DNA of 64,000 nucleotides, taken from assembly GCF_016894385.1 (NCBI RefSeq), contig NZ_CP069812.1:2666001-2730000 (forward strand), read 5' to 3'. Numbering within the stretch: the stretch's first letter is position 1; each line of letters starts with the position of its first letter. Shown in pieces: positions 22,069 through 30,134 of the stretch. Source of the DNA: Cupriavidus oxalaticus. GTDB taxonomy: Bacteria > Pseudomonadota > Gammaproteobacteria > Burkholderiales > Burkholderiaceae. The notes below the pieces were generated by a model. It worked only from the letters and a program-made list of their open reading frames with translations, searched no databases and was not told the origin of the DNA. The position numbers and the translations under genes were made by a program.

Positions 22069-24000
22069 TTATCCCCCTTCCCCCTTAACCTTCCCCTCCA
22101 ACACCTCCCACCTCTCCAACGCCTCCAGCAATTCCATCTCGATCTCATCATGCCGCGTGGCCAGCTGCGCAGCCTTGGCCGCGTCGCTGACATAAAGCGA
22201 GCCATCCTCCAACTGCCCCGAAATCGTCTTCTGCTCGGTTTCCAGCGCGGCGATGCGCTCCGGCAGGCCATCCAGCTCGCGCTGCTCCTTGTATGACAGC
22301 TTGACCGAACGATTGGCGCCGCGCGCCTCGCGCGACTCCTTGCCCCTGGCCGGCTCGGCCGCCTTCGGCTCCGGCTTGCGCGCTGCCTGGATCGCGGCGG
22401 CGCGGGCCGATTGCTCGACCCAGTCGGAATAGCCGCCCACCGACTCCCGCCACACGCCTTCGCCCTCGGCGGCAATGGTGGACGTCACCACGTTGTCCAG
22501 GAACGCGCGGTCGTGCGAGACCAGGAACACCGTGCCGCTGTAGTCCTGCAGCAGTTCTTCCAGCAGCTCCAGCGTATCGATATCGAGGTCGTTGGTCGGC
22601 TCGTCCAGCACCAGCACGTTGGCCGGCCGCGCGAACAGCCGCGCCAGCAGCAGGCGGTTGCGCTCGCCGCCCGACAGCGACTTGACCGGCGAACGCGCGC
22701 GCTCCGGCGCGAACAGGAAATCGCCCAGGTAGCTCATCACGTGCTTGCGCTGGCCGTTGACCTCGACCCAGTCGCTGCCCGGGCTGATGGTGTCGGCCAG
22801 CGACCTTTCCAGGTCGAGCGCGGTGCGCATCTGGTCGAAGTACGCCACCTGCAGGTTGCTGCCGTTGCGCACCGTGCCGCTGTCCGGCGCCAGCTCGCCC
22901 AGGATCAGCCGCAGCAGCGTGGTCTTGCCGGCGCCATTGGGGCCGATCAGGCCGACCTTGTCGCCGCGCATGATGGTGGCGGTGAAATCGCGCACCACCA
23001 CCTTGTCGCCATAGGCCTTGCTCACGTCGGTCAGCTCGGACACGATCTTGCCGGAGCGGTCGGCCTGCGACACCTCCAGCCTGACGTTGCCCTGGACTTC
23101 ACGGCGCGCGGCGCGCTCGGTGCGCATCGCCACCAGCCGCTGGATGCGCGACACGCTGCGCGTGCGGCGCGCCTCCACGCCCTTGCGGATCCAGACTTCT
23201 TCCTGCGCCAGCAGCTTGTCGAACTTGGCCTGCTCGACCTGCTCGGCGGCCAGCATTTCTTCCTTGCGCGCCTGGTAGGCGGCGAAGTTGCCCGGAAAGG
23301 ACACCAGCCGGCCGCGGTCCAGCTCGACGATGCGGGTGGCCACGCGGTCCAGGAAGGCGCGGTCGTGGGTGATCAGCAGCACGCTGCCGCGGAACGCCAG
23401 CAGCAGGTCTTCGAGCCAGCGGATCGCTTCGACGTCGAGGTGGTTGGTGGGCTCGTCCAGCAGCAGGATGTCGGGTTCGGCCACCAGCGCCTGCGCCAGC
23501 GCCACGCGCTTCTGCAGGCCGCCGGAGAGCGCATCGACGCGCGTGTGCGAATCCAGCCCCAGCCGCGCCAGCGTGGTTTCCACGCGGGTGCGCAGCTGCC
23601 AGGCGCCGGCGGCGTCCAGCTCGGACTGCAGCCGGTGCAGTTCGGCCAGCGCGGCTTCGTCGTCGTGGTGCTCGGCGACGCGATCGGCGGCCGCCTCGTA
23701 GCGCACCAGCAGGTCGTGCGCGTCGCCCATGCCCTGCGACACCGCGTCGAACACGGTGATGCCCGGCTCGAACTGCGGCTCCTGCGGCACGTAGGCGCTG
23801 GTCACGCCGCTCTGGCGCGCGATCAGCCCGTCATCCGGCGCCGACAGCCCGGCCACGATCTTCAGCAGCGAGGACTTGCCCGAGCCGTTGCGCCCGATCA
23901 GCCCCACGCGTTCGCCGGCCTCCAGCGAGAAATCGGCGTGGTCGAGCAAAGCCACGTGCCCGAAGGCGAGCTGGGCGTCGGTGATGGAAAACAGGGCCAT
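22069..24000 (-). CDS. uup: ABC-F ATPase Uup
   Basis: The 643-residue soluble protein has two ATPase domains and no membrane helices: GLIGRNGSGKSSLLK and ALSGGLQKRVALAQ first, GLIGPNGAGKTTLLR and SLSGGERNRLLLAR second. An ABC-F interdomain linker lies between, and a C-terminal Uup-type coiled-coil domain covers roughly residues 560-643 (KLSYKEQRELDGLPERIAAL...). Uup acts on ribosomes or branched DNA intermediates and reduces precise transposon excision. ATG 24000 (MALFSITDAQ) opens the conserved domain. Confidence 0.93.
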   Translation of the reverse strand: MALFSITDAQLAFGHVALLDHADFSLEAGERVGLIGRNGSGKSSLLKIVAGLSAPDDGLIARQSGVTSAYVPQEPQFEPGITVFDAVSQGMGDAHDLLVRYEAAADRVAEHHDDEAALAELHRLQSELDAAGAWQLRTRVETTLARLGLDSHTRVDALSGGLQKRVALAQALVAEPDILLLDEPTNHLDVEAIRWLEDLLLAFRGSVLLITHDRAFLDRVATRIVELDRGRLVSFPGNFAAYQARKEEMLAAEQVEQAKFDKLLAQEEVWIRKGVEARRTRSVSRIQRLVAMRTERAARREVQGNVRLEVSQADRSGKIVSELTDVSKAYGDKVVVRDFTATIMRGDKVGLIGPNGAGKTTLLRLILGELAPDSGTVRNGSNLQVAYFDQMRTALDLERSLADTISPGSDWVEVNGQRKHVMSYLGDFLFAPERARSPVKSLSGGERNRLLLARLFARPANVLVLDEPTNDLDIDTLELLEELLQDYSGTVFLVSHDRAFLDNVVTSTIAAEGEGVWRESVGGYSDWVEQSARAAAIQAARKPEPKAAEPARGKESREARGANRSVKLSYKEQRELDGLPERIAALETEQKTISGQLEDGSLYVSDAAKAAQLATRHDEIEMELLEALERWEVLEGKVKGEGG

Positions 24001-24147
24001 GGGAAAAGACGACGAATGGGAAGACGGAGCCGGATGGAACGGAGACGGTTGCCGGGCATCGCGCGGCAGCCCGCATTGTAGACGACCCCGGCCACAGGTG
24101 GCTCCGGACAAGCGGCTCCGGACAAGCGGCCCCGGCAGGCGGCGCAC

Positions 24148-24225
24148 AAAAAGAAGGGCCCGCGCATTGCGGGCCCAAGAGTCTCTCCTCGGTGCCCTGC
24201 TCGCAAGGCACGCAAGCAGAATATC
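24148..24225 (-). ncRNA. Candidate small RNA ending in a Rho-independent terminator
   Basis: On the minus strand a hairpin at 24219-24197 (CTGCTTGCG with TGCGAGCAG) is followed by unpaired GGCACCGAGGAGAGACTCTT. A strong terminator stem follows: GGGCCCGC (24176-24169) with GCGGGCCC (24163-24156), then TTCTTTTTG. No minus-strand gene lies upstream that this terminator could serve, since uup starts downstream of it. The promoter and 5' end are unclear. Confidence 0.4.
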
Positions 24226-24498
24226 AATGCGCCCTGTCCCGCTCCAGTCGGACAACTCCGTAAGGGAAAGCCCCGTCAACCCGGGCGCGCCCGCGTTGCT
24301 CGCCGGGCACGCCTGCCGCGCCGGCAGTTGTCCGCACCGGGCACGGCATGGAACAATGGCTTGTCCTGCACCCCGGGTGCCGGCACGACAATCAAGACCA
24401 CGCAGAGCCGGCGCCAACAGCCGGCCAGAAGGCGGAACGGGTGGTTGGCCTTCGGCCACCGCCCGCGCCGGTTCCAGTCATTTTTGTACGGGGGTTAC

Positions 24499-25497
24499 AT
24501 GTTCGATCCGGGTCCGGGGCGCCTGCCTTCCTGCGGGAAGCGCGCGCCCGTCTTGTCATGCCCTGCCTTGGCCGCGCTGGTGTTGGCGCTGCTGGCCACG
24601 GCCATGCCGGCACCAGCGGCCGCCACAACCACCACAACCGCCAACACCGACCCTGCCGCCACGGCGCCACCCGACGGCGCGCCGGTGCTGCGCCGGATCC
24701 GGCAGACCGGCGCCATCCGCATCGCCCACCGCGAAAGCTCGGTGCCGTTCTCCTTCGTCGCCGACGGCAAGCCGGTCGGCTATGCCGTCGACCTGTGCCT
24801 GAAGGTCGCCGACGCCGTGCGCGGCGCGCTGAAGCTGCCGTCGCTGCGCGTGGACTGGGTGCCGGTCACGCCCGCCAGCCGCATCCCGGCCATCGTCGAG
24901 GGCAAGGCCGACCTGGAATGCGGTTCCACCACCAACAACCGCGAGCGGCGCGAGCAGGTCGCCTTCACCATCCCGCACTACATCGCCGGCAGCCGCATGC
25001 TGGTCAAGGCGGCGTCGGGCATCAACAGGTGGCCGGACCTGCGCGGCAAGACCGTGGTCTCGACCACCGGCACCACGCCGCTGGCCACGCTGCGCAAGAT
25101 GGATGAGTCCGGCGCGCTGCAGCTGCGGCTGGTCGAGGCCAGGGACCACGCCCAGGCCTTCGCCATGGTCGAGGGCGGCAAGGCCGATGCCTTCGTGATG
25201 GACGACGTGCTGCTCTATGGCCTGCGTGCCAACGCGGCGCACCCGGACGACTACCGCGTCACCGGCGACCTGCTCACCATCGAGCCCTACGCCATCATGC
25301 TGTCGCGCCACGACACGGCCTTCAAGCAGCTGGCCGACAAGACGCTGGTGGCGTCGATCTACGACCAGGACACGCAGCGGCTGTACCGCAAGTGGTTCCA
25401 GGCACCGATCCCGCCGCACGGCACCCGGCTCGATATCCCGATGAGCTACCTGCTGCGCGACTCGTTCAAGTTCCCCAGCGACAAGGTGGCGGACTGA
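24499..25497 (+). CDS. Periplasmic amino-acid ABC-type solute-binding protein (SBP_bac_3)
   Basis: The protein has 332 residues. A long signal peptide (about 1-40, core LAALVLALLATAMPAPAAA) precedes a type II periplasmic-binding fold with IRIAHRESSVPFSF, GYAVDLCLKVADAV, DLECGSTTNNRERREQVAF and the hinge region KTVVSTTGTTPLATLRKMDE. It most resembles glutamate/aspartate-binding GltI-type proteins. No permease or ATPase genes are adjacent, so it is an orphan receptor or feeds a transporter elsewhere. Start at ATG 24499 has only a weak GGGGG site. Confidence 0.88.
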   Translation: MFDPGPGRLPSCGKRAPVLSCPALAALVLALLATAMPAPAAATTTTTANTDPAATAPPDGAPVLRRIRQTGAIRIAHRESSVPFSFVADGKPVGYAVDLCLKVADAVRGALKLPSLRVDWVPVTPASRIPAIVEGKADLECGSTTNNRERREQVAFTIPHYIAGSRMLVKAASGINRWPDLRGKTVVSTTGTTPLATLRKMDESGALQLRLVEARDHAQAFAMVEGGKADAFVMDDVLLYGLRANAAHPDDYRVTGDLLTIEPYAIMLSRHDTAFKQLADKTLVASIYDQDTQRLYRKWFQAPIPPHGTRLDIPMSYLLRDSFKFPSDKVAD

Positions 25498-25621
25498 CGC
25501 GGCCAGGCCAGGGGAAGGCGCGGCGGATGGTACGGCCAGGGCACTCGTGCGAAGATGTCGGCCTGCCTATGTGCGTGCCCCGTTCCGCGCCTTTTTCCGC
25601 GCCTTTTTCCGCGTCTGCCCG

Positions 25622-26800
25622 ATGACCACCGCTTCCCTGAAATTTTCCGACCTGTCGGTCTCCGCGCTCGTCGCGGGGCTGGTCGCCACGCTGACGGGCT
25701 ATGCCAGCTCGCTGGTGCTGATGATCCAGGCCGGCCAGGCCGCGCACCTGACCGACGCGCAGGTCTCGTCGTGGATCTGGGCGCTGTCGATCGGCATGGG
25801 CGTCACCACCCTCGGCCTGTCGCTGGCGTCGCGCATGCCGATCGTGGTGGCCTGGTCCACCCCCGGCGCCGCGTTGCTGATCGCCAGCCTGCCCGGCGTG
25901 CCTTATCCGGAGGCGATCGGCGCCTTCCTGATGGCCGCGCTGCTGATGGTGGCCGCCGGCATGACCGGCTGGTTCGACAAGCTGATGCGGGCGCTGCCGG
26001 CGAGCATTGCCTCGGCGTTGCTCGCCGGCATCCTGTTCCGCATCAGCGTGGATGTGTTCGTGCAGGCGCAGCACCAGACCGTGCTGCTGCTGGCGATGTT
26101 CGCCGCCTACCTGCTGGGCAGGAAGCTGTGGCCGGCCTACGCGGTGCCGGGCGTGCTGGTCACCGGCGCGGCGGTGGCGGGCGTGCTCGGCCAGCTCGAC
26201 TTTTCCAGCCTGCGGCTGGAACTGGCGGTGCCGGTGTGGACCACGCCGGCGTTCTCGCTGTCCGCCTTCATCAGCATGGCGATCCCGCTGTTTATCGTCG
26301 CGCTGGCGTCGCAGAACATCCCCGGGCTGGCGGTGCTGCGCGCTGACGGCTACCACGTGCCGGCCTCGCGCCTGATCACCGTGACCGGGCTGGCGTCGGC
26401 CGTGCTGGCGCCGTTCGGCTCGCACGGCATCAACCTCGCGGCGATCACCGCCGCCATCTGCACCGGCCCGCAGGCCGACCCGGACCGCAACCGCCGCTAT
26501 ACCGCCGCGGTGGTCTGCGGCATCGGCTACCTGGTGGCGGGCACGCTGGCCGCGAGCATCGCCGCGCTGTTCGCTGCCTTCCCCAAGGCGCTGGTGGTCG
26601 GCGTCACGGCGTTTGCGCTGCTGGGCTCGATCGCCAACGGCCTGACCGTCGCCATGCAGACGCCGGCCGAGCGCGAAGCCGCCCTGCTGACCTTCATGAT
26701 CACCGCCTCGGGCATGACCCTGGCTGGCATCGGCTCGGCGTTCTGGGGCGTGGTCGGCGGCATGCTGGCGTTCTACGTGCTGCGCCCGCGCTCGGCCTGA
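25622..26800 (+). CDS. benE: BenE-family benzoate/proton symporter
   Basis: The 392-residue membrane protein matches BenE length. The motifs LVATLTGYASSLVLMIQAGQAA, WSTPGAALLIASLPGVPYPEAIGAF and PFGSHGINLAAITAAICTGPQADPD are those of the benzoate transporter family, a branch related to nucleobase carriers. No benzoate degradation genes are nearby, so the real substrate may differ. ATG 25622 starts MTTASLKFSDL; the frame extends to 25547 through a run of CGCCTTTTTC repeats that look non-coding. Confidence 0.88.
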   Translation: MTTASLKFSDLSVSALVAGLVATLTGYASSLVLMIQAGQAAHLTDAQVSSWIWALSIGMGVTTLGLSLASRMPIVVAWSTPGAALLIASLPGVPYPEAIGAFLMAALLMVAAGMTGWFDKLMRALPASIASALLAGILFRISVDVFVQAQHQTVLLLAMFAAYLLGRKLWPAYAVPGVLVTGAAVAGVLGQLDFSSLRLELAVPVWTTPAFSLSAFISMAIPLFIVALASQNIPGLAVLRADGYHVPASRLITVTGLASAVLAPFGSHGINLAAITAAICTGPQADPDRNRRYTAAVVCGIGYLVAGTLAASIAALFAAFPKALVVGVTAFALLGSIANGLTVAMQTPAEREAALLTFMITASGMTLAGIGSAFWGVVGGMLAFYVLRPRSA

Positions 26801-26825
26801 ACGGATTGAACGGCCCCAGGCGCCG

Positions 26826-27329
26826 CTACAGCATCAGGAAGGCAACGTCGGCGGCACGGACCTCATCCGGCAGCACGCCCTTGCGGCGCTGGAACAGGAT
26901 GTGCTGCAGCACGCGGTCGCGGTGCGTGGCAAAGGTCTGCGGATCCAGCCGCAACGCCATGCGGGCGTAGTGCTCGGCCATCAGCTTGTAGACCCGGTGG
27001 CGCACCAGCAGCATCTCGTTCTCGGCCTTGAGCCGGCTCATCGCCCCGGTGTGGTCGTCTTCCAGCTGGCGCATGCCGACCACCACCCGCGCATGCATGC
27101 CCCGGTAGCGGTCGATTTCCGCATGGGCCTTGCGCAGCTCTTCACGCAGCGACCGGACCTCCTGCATCAGCTTCAGGTTGTGCTGCACGCCGCGCTGGAT
27201 GCGCGTGGCTTCTTCCAGCGCATGATCCGCCGCGGCGATGGTGTCCTGCCACGGCGTCGCGTCCGGCGCCGGCTCCCCGAACTGCGTCGTCGGCCAGACG
27301 GCCGTGTCCTCGATGCCGGTGTGATTCAT
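26826..27329 (-). CDS. Hypothetical coiled-coil protein
   Basis: The 167-residue protein is not recognised. It begins MNHTGIEDTAVWP; residues about 30-100 are strongly helical with heptad spacing (LKLMQEVRSLREELRKAHAE), followed by a basic segment (LQHILFQRRKGVLPDEVRAA). There is no signal peptide or membrane segment. It could be a cytoplasmic structural or regulatory protein. It is convergent with benE and divergent from the SMR gene, and appears to be a monocistronic unit. GC and codon use match the neighbours. Confidence 0.65.
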   Translation of the reverse strand: MNHTGIEDTAVWPTTQFGEPAPDATPWQDTIAAADHALEEATRIQRGVQHNLKLMQEVRSLREELRKAHAEIDRYRGMHARVVVGMRQLEDDHTGAMSRLKAENEMLLVRHRVYKLMAEHYARMALRLDPQTFATHRDRVLQHILFQRRKGVLPDEVRAADVAFLML

Positions 27330-27584
27330 ACCGCTCCCCTTACCCCAACAAGCCAGCCGCCGGCATCGTAAGGTTCGTGCCGGCTTGGTCAGGCCTCAAC
27401 TACCGCGACTGCCTGGTAACGCATGCCCGAGAAGGCCTGCTTTGTTCTGTATTTTGTTCCATTCAAAACCGCATTGGCGCTTTGCACAACCACCGCAACG
27501 GAGGGACGCGGCTTTGGCGCAACATGGCGGCGGCGCTAAGATGCCGGTTCGGCGCCTTGCCGCCCCCATTTTCCAGCACTGCCC

Positions 27585-27917
27585 ATGAACGGATACCTGC
27601 TCCTCGCCCTCGCCATCGTCGCCGAAGTCATCGCCACCAGCAGCCTGAAGGCCTCGCAAGGATTTACGCGGCTCGTGCCCAGCGTACTGGTGGTGGGCGG
27701 CTATGTGGCGGCGTTCTGGCTGCTGATGATGGTGATGCGGACCGTGCCGGTAGGGATCGCCTATGCGATCTGGAGCGGGGCCGGGATCGTGCTGGTGACG
27801 CTGATTGCGATCGTGCTGTACCGGCAGATCCCGGACCTTGCCGCTTGCCTGGGGATCAGCCTGATTATTGCCGGCGTCGCGGTCATCCAGCTGTTTTCGA
27901 AGACCAGCGCGCACTGA
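27585..27917 (+). CDS. Small multidrug resistance (SMR) efflux protein, EmrE-like
   Basis: The protein has 110 residues and four membrane helices, the full SMR length. The essential Glu is in LAIVAEVIATSSLKASQGFT (residue 13), and the conserved GIAYAIWSGAGIV block follows helix 2. It would be a dual-topology dimer exporting cationic drugs or quaternary ammonium compounds, or a guanidinium-type exporter. No paired SMR subunit is adjacent. About 250 bp upstream hold its promoter; no riboswitch of the guanidine type is evident. Confidence 0.92.
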   Translation: MNGYLLLALAIVAEVIATSSLKASQGFTRLVPSVLVVGGYVAAFWLLMMVMRTVPVGIAYAIWSGAGIVLVTLIAIVLYRQIPDLAACLGISLIIAGVAVIQLFSKTSAH

Positions 27918-27942
27918 GCCAGCGATGTGCCCGGCGGACCGC

Positions 27943-28125
27943 TTACCGCACCTCGCACGGCCCAGGTGTACATGTCACAGTGGATCCCGGCGGTACTATG
28001 ACCGTACGGCCGCTCGGAGGCGGATCGGAAACGGTTCGCTGCACCGAGATACAGCCGGCAAGCCCGAGAAGCCCGAGAAGCGGCAACAACGCTAGTGAAC
28101 GTACGAGAAGTCCGACGCGCGCCAT
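27943..28125 (-). CDS. Small lipoprotein
   Basis: The 60-residue precursor starts at ATG 28125 (MARVGLLVRSLALLPLLGLLG) and has the lipobox LAGC at about residue 24. The mature part of about 37 residues is ISVQRTVSDPPPSGRTVIVP followed by PGSTVTCTPGPCEVR, with two further Cys. It is likely anchored in a membrane facing the periplasm. No function can be given. The frame extends to 28209, but the signal peptide fixes the start; GGGAGATCACC precedes it. Confidence 0.75.
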   Translation of the reverse strand: MARVGLLVRSLALLPLLGLLGLAGCISVQRTVSDPPPSGRTVIVPPGSTVTCTPGPCEVR

Positions 28126-28267
28126 GGTGATCTCCCTGTCTGGCAAGGGCCGCTGCCGGCAGGTGGCCGGAACGCAACCTTTGCCCTTGCGGAAGTATAG
28201 GCAACGCAAGGCGCAATCAGCCCGGCTGGTGATTCGGCCCGGGATGAGAAGAATTTGCTGATGGATA

Positions 28268-28342
28268 TGGTCCCGCCGACAGGAATCGAACCTGTATCTA
28301 GCGCTTAGGAGGCGCTCGTTCTATCCATTGAACTACGGCGAG
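28268..28342 (-). tRNA. tRNA-Arg (anticodon CCT)
   Basis: The cloverleaf on the minus strand is complete. The acceptor CTCGCCG pairs with CGGCGGG (one G-U). The D arm is GTTC-AATGGATA-GAAC, the anticodon arm AGCGC-CTCCTAA-GCGCT with anticodon CCT, and the T arm ACAGG-TTCGATT-CCTGT. Discriminator A is followed by an encoded CCA (28270-28268). It reads AGG codons. No attachment-site duplicate of its 3' end was seen in the window. Confidence 0.97.
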
Positions 28343-28443
28343 GGGACCCTGAAGCAGGAGGGGAGTATATCAAAATCCTCTTGCCGGAAGTCACCCGGCA
28401 CAGGCGCCCCCTCCATCCAAGGATTCCGCGCCGCGACCGTGTC

Positions 28444-28617
28444 TCAGTGCGACTGGATGTCCGCCGCGAACGCCAGTGCCTGTCCCAGCGACTCGCATTC
28501 GATAAGGTTGCCGAAGTCGTCTGTCACGCATATGTCCCGATGCCCCCAGAAAGGTGTCCTCACGATGCTCAGCCCAAGGCGGTTCAGGGGTTCGACGATG
28601 GTCAGCACGATCAGCAT
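28444..28617 (-). CDS. Possible small protein of unknown function
   Basis: The 57-residue ORF from ATG 28617 reads MLIVLTIVEPLNRLGLSIVR, then TPFWGHRDICVTDDFGN and LIECESLGQALAFAADIQSH. The mix of hydrophobic start and acidic, well-balanced C-terminus looks more protein-like than the other frames of this gap. There is no strong ribosome site. It lies between tRNA-Arg and the first secreted peptide gene. A hairpin (GCCCTCGCAA...TTGCGTGAGGGC) sits just upstream at 28621-28644. Confidence 0.35.
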   Translation of the reverse strand: MLIVLTIVEPLNRLGLSIVRTPFWGHRDICVTDDFGNLIECESLGQALAFAADIQSH

Positions 28618-28717
28618 GACGCCCTCGCAATGTTGCGTGAGGGCTCAGTGTGGCTGCACGGCACGTGCCGCATCGGTGGTCTGCGTCACATAACACACGA
28701 ATATGACGATGGAAGCC

Positions 28718-28780
28718 GGCTTTTTCCCGCCAGCACTCCCGTGATGGGAAAAAGCCGACATCTGCTCGCGCAAGTGTCGG
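28718..28780. promoter_or_regulatory. Two inverted repeats upstream of a sigma-54 promoter (putative activator sites)
   Basis: GGCTTTTTCCC (28718-28728) is inverted at 28746-28756, and the directly adjoining CCGACA (28755-28760) is inverted at 28775-28780. They lie 110-170 bp before the -24 box at 28891, the normal distance for enhancer sites bound by a sigma-54 activator. The first repeat could also form a hairpin. Confidence 0.5.
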
Positions 28781-28890
28781 CGCCAGGCCAACGCAAATTG
28801 CCGGCCGCTGCTGGCGCTACGCCGTGCCGCCACCCCGTGGGCCGCGCCGGACGGCGCTCCGGCGCCAGCCCGGCCAGCTGCCGCCGTCCG

Positions 28891-28906
28891 TGGCACGCGC
28901 CTTGCT
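28891..28906 (+). promoter_or_regulatory. Sigma-54 promoter of secreted peptide A
   Basis: TGGCACG-CGCC-TTGCT is a perfect match to the -24/-12 consensus, with GG and GC separated by exactly 10 bp. It lies 51 bp before the ATG at 28958. Confidence 0.85.
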
Positions 28907-28957
28907 CTGTTCCGGTACCGCACCGGCACCACGCCGCTACCACCCGGAGACAGAAAC

Positions 28958-29251
28958 ATGGCCACCCTAGCTATCCACGACCTTGCCAGCTGCCGCGAAC
29001 TTGCTTCCGACGCCATGGCCCGTGTACGCGGCGCCGGCGGGCAGTGGGTGTTCGGGTGGATCCGCCCGTTCGTGCCGTCGTCGCCGGTGCCGGCCGGCGC
29101 AGTGTTCAACTTTTACGAGATCAACTACAGCTTCTATGCTGATCAGATGAACAACCAGTTCCAGAACATCGATATCCGCAACAACGCGCCCAACGCCAAT
29201 ATCAATGTCCAGGGCGACCAGGGCGCGAGGAACGACGGTCGCCTGGTCTGA
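28958..29251 (+). CDS. Double-glycine-type leader peptide A (secreted microprotein precursor)
   Basis: The 97-residue protein has the same 26-residue leader as six others in this locus (MATLAIHDLASCRELASDAM then ARVRGA). It keeps Leu at -12, Met at -7 and Val at -4 relative to a Gly-Ala cleavage site at residues 25-26. The 71-residue mature part is rich in Asn, Gln and aromatic residues (NFYEINYSFYADQMNNQFQN, then IDIRNNAPNANINVQGDQG). Its core differs from the others, so it is a distinct product of the same export system. ACCCGGAGACAG provides the ribosome site. The PP2C gene follows 76 bp later, possibly on the same transcript. Confidence 0.85.
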   Translation: MATLAIHDLASCRELASDAMARVRGAGGQWVFGWIRPFVPSSPVPAGAVFNFYEINYSFYADQMNNQFQNIDIRNNAPNANINVQGDQGARNDGRLV

Positions 29252-29283
29252 GCGCCCGTCGTGGCATGCCCCGGCGCGACGGG

Positions 29284-29326
29284 GCACGAAGAAGGGGCGC
29301 GACGAAGGGGCGCAAAGAAGGGGCGC
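29284..29326 (+). repeat. Short tandem repeat at the PP2C ribosome binding site
   Basis: The unit GAAGGGGCGC recurs three times in the 44 bp just before ATG 29328 (GAAGAAGGGGCGCGAC, GAAGGGGCGCAAA, GAAGGGGCGCG). Each unit carries an AAGGGG that can act as a ribosome site. Confidence 0.7.
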
Positions 29327-29327
29327 G

Positions 29328-30125
29328 ATGCGCGAACGGAGGCTAGATTTGGGTTTCGATTCGCACTTCCAGTGGACCTCGGCGGCCTGCACCGACGTCG
29401 GCCGCGTACGCGAACGCAACGAGGATGCGTGCCTGGACCTGCCCGCGCAGCAGCTGTGGGCGGTCGCCGACGGCATGGGAGGACACGCCGTCGGCGACTT
29501 CGCCAGCCAGGCCGTGGTCCAGGCGCTGGCGGCGCTGCCGCCGCAGCCGCTGCTGGAAGACCGGATGGAGGCCACGCGCGCGGCGATGCAGGGCGTCAAC
29601 CTGGCGCTGGTCGACGAAGCCGCGCGGCTGGGGGTGCGCTGCATCGGCAGCACGGTGGTGGTGCTGCTGGCCGGCGACCGCCGCTGCGGCTGCCTGTGGG
29701 CCGGCGACAGCCGGCTGTACCGGCTGCGCGGCGGCGAGCTGGTGCGGCTCACGCGCGACCATAACCAGGTCGAGCGCCTGCTGGCGCGCGGCCTGATCAC
29801 GCCCGAGCAGGCGCGCCACCATCCCGCGCAGAACACCATCACGCGCGCCGTCGGCGCCGCGGCAACGCTGGCGCCGGAGCAGCTGCTGACCGAAGTTGCC
29901 GATGGCGACATCTTCCTGCTGTGCAGCGACGGCCTGAGCAATGAGGTCGACGACCCCGACATCGCCGCGGTGCTGGCGCAGCAGGATCCGCCGCAGGCCG
30001 CGCAGACGCTGCTGAAGATGGCGCTCGATGCCGGCGGGCGCGACAACATCTCGGTGGTGGTGATCCGCGCCACCGATCCCTACGGCTCGGACAAGACGCT
30101 GGTCAATCCCGAGCTGGACACCTGA
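29328..30125 (+). CDS. PP2C-family protein Ser/Thr phosphatase
   Basis: The 265-residue soluble protein has all PP2C metal-binding motifs: TDVGRVRERNEDA, WAVADGMGGHAVGDFAS, GSTVVVLL, LCSDGLSNEV and GGRDNISVVVIR. It should remove phosphate from Thr/Ser in the cytoplasm. In type VI secretion loci such a phosphatase (PppA) opposes the kinase PpkA; here the presumed partner is the kinase at 44742 and the FHA protein at 36778. I chose ATG 29328 (MRERRLDLGFD); the frame runs back to 29205 into the peptide A gene. It is convergent with the sigma-54 activator gene, 9 bp apart. Confidence 0.93.
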   Translation: MRERRLDLGFDSHFQWTSAACTDVGRVRERNEDACLDLPAQQLWAVADGMGGHAVGDFASQAVVQALAALPPQPLLEDRMEATRAAMQGVNLALVDEAARLGVRCIGSTVVVLLAGDRRCGCLWAGDSRLYRLRGGELVRLTRDHNQVERLLARGLITPEQARHHPAQNTITRAVGAAATLAPEQLLTEVADGDIFLLCSDGLSNEVDDPDIAAVLAQQDPPQAAQTLLKMALDAGGRDNISVVVIRATDPYGSDKTLVNPELDT

Positions 30126-30134
30126 GCGCCGCCC

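Noticed and set aside
21925..22296. ORF beginning MIASRSGDALFGYFLALGQK
   Set aside because: It runs through the 75 bp repeat arm and then antisense to the end of uup; a common spurious annotation on this repeat.
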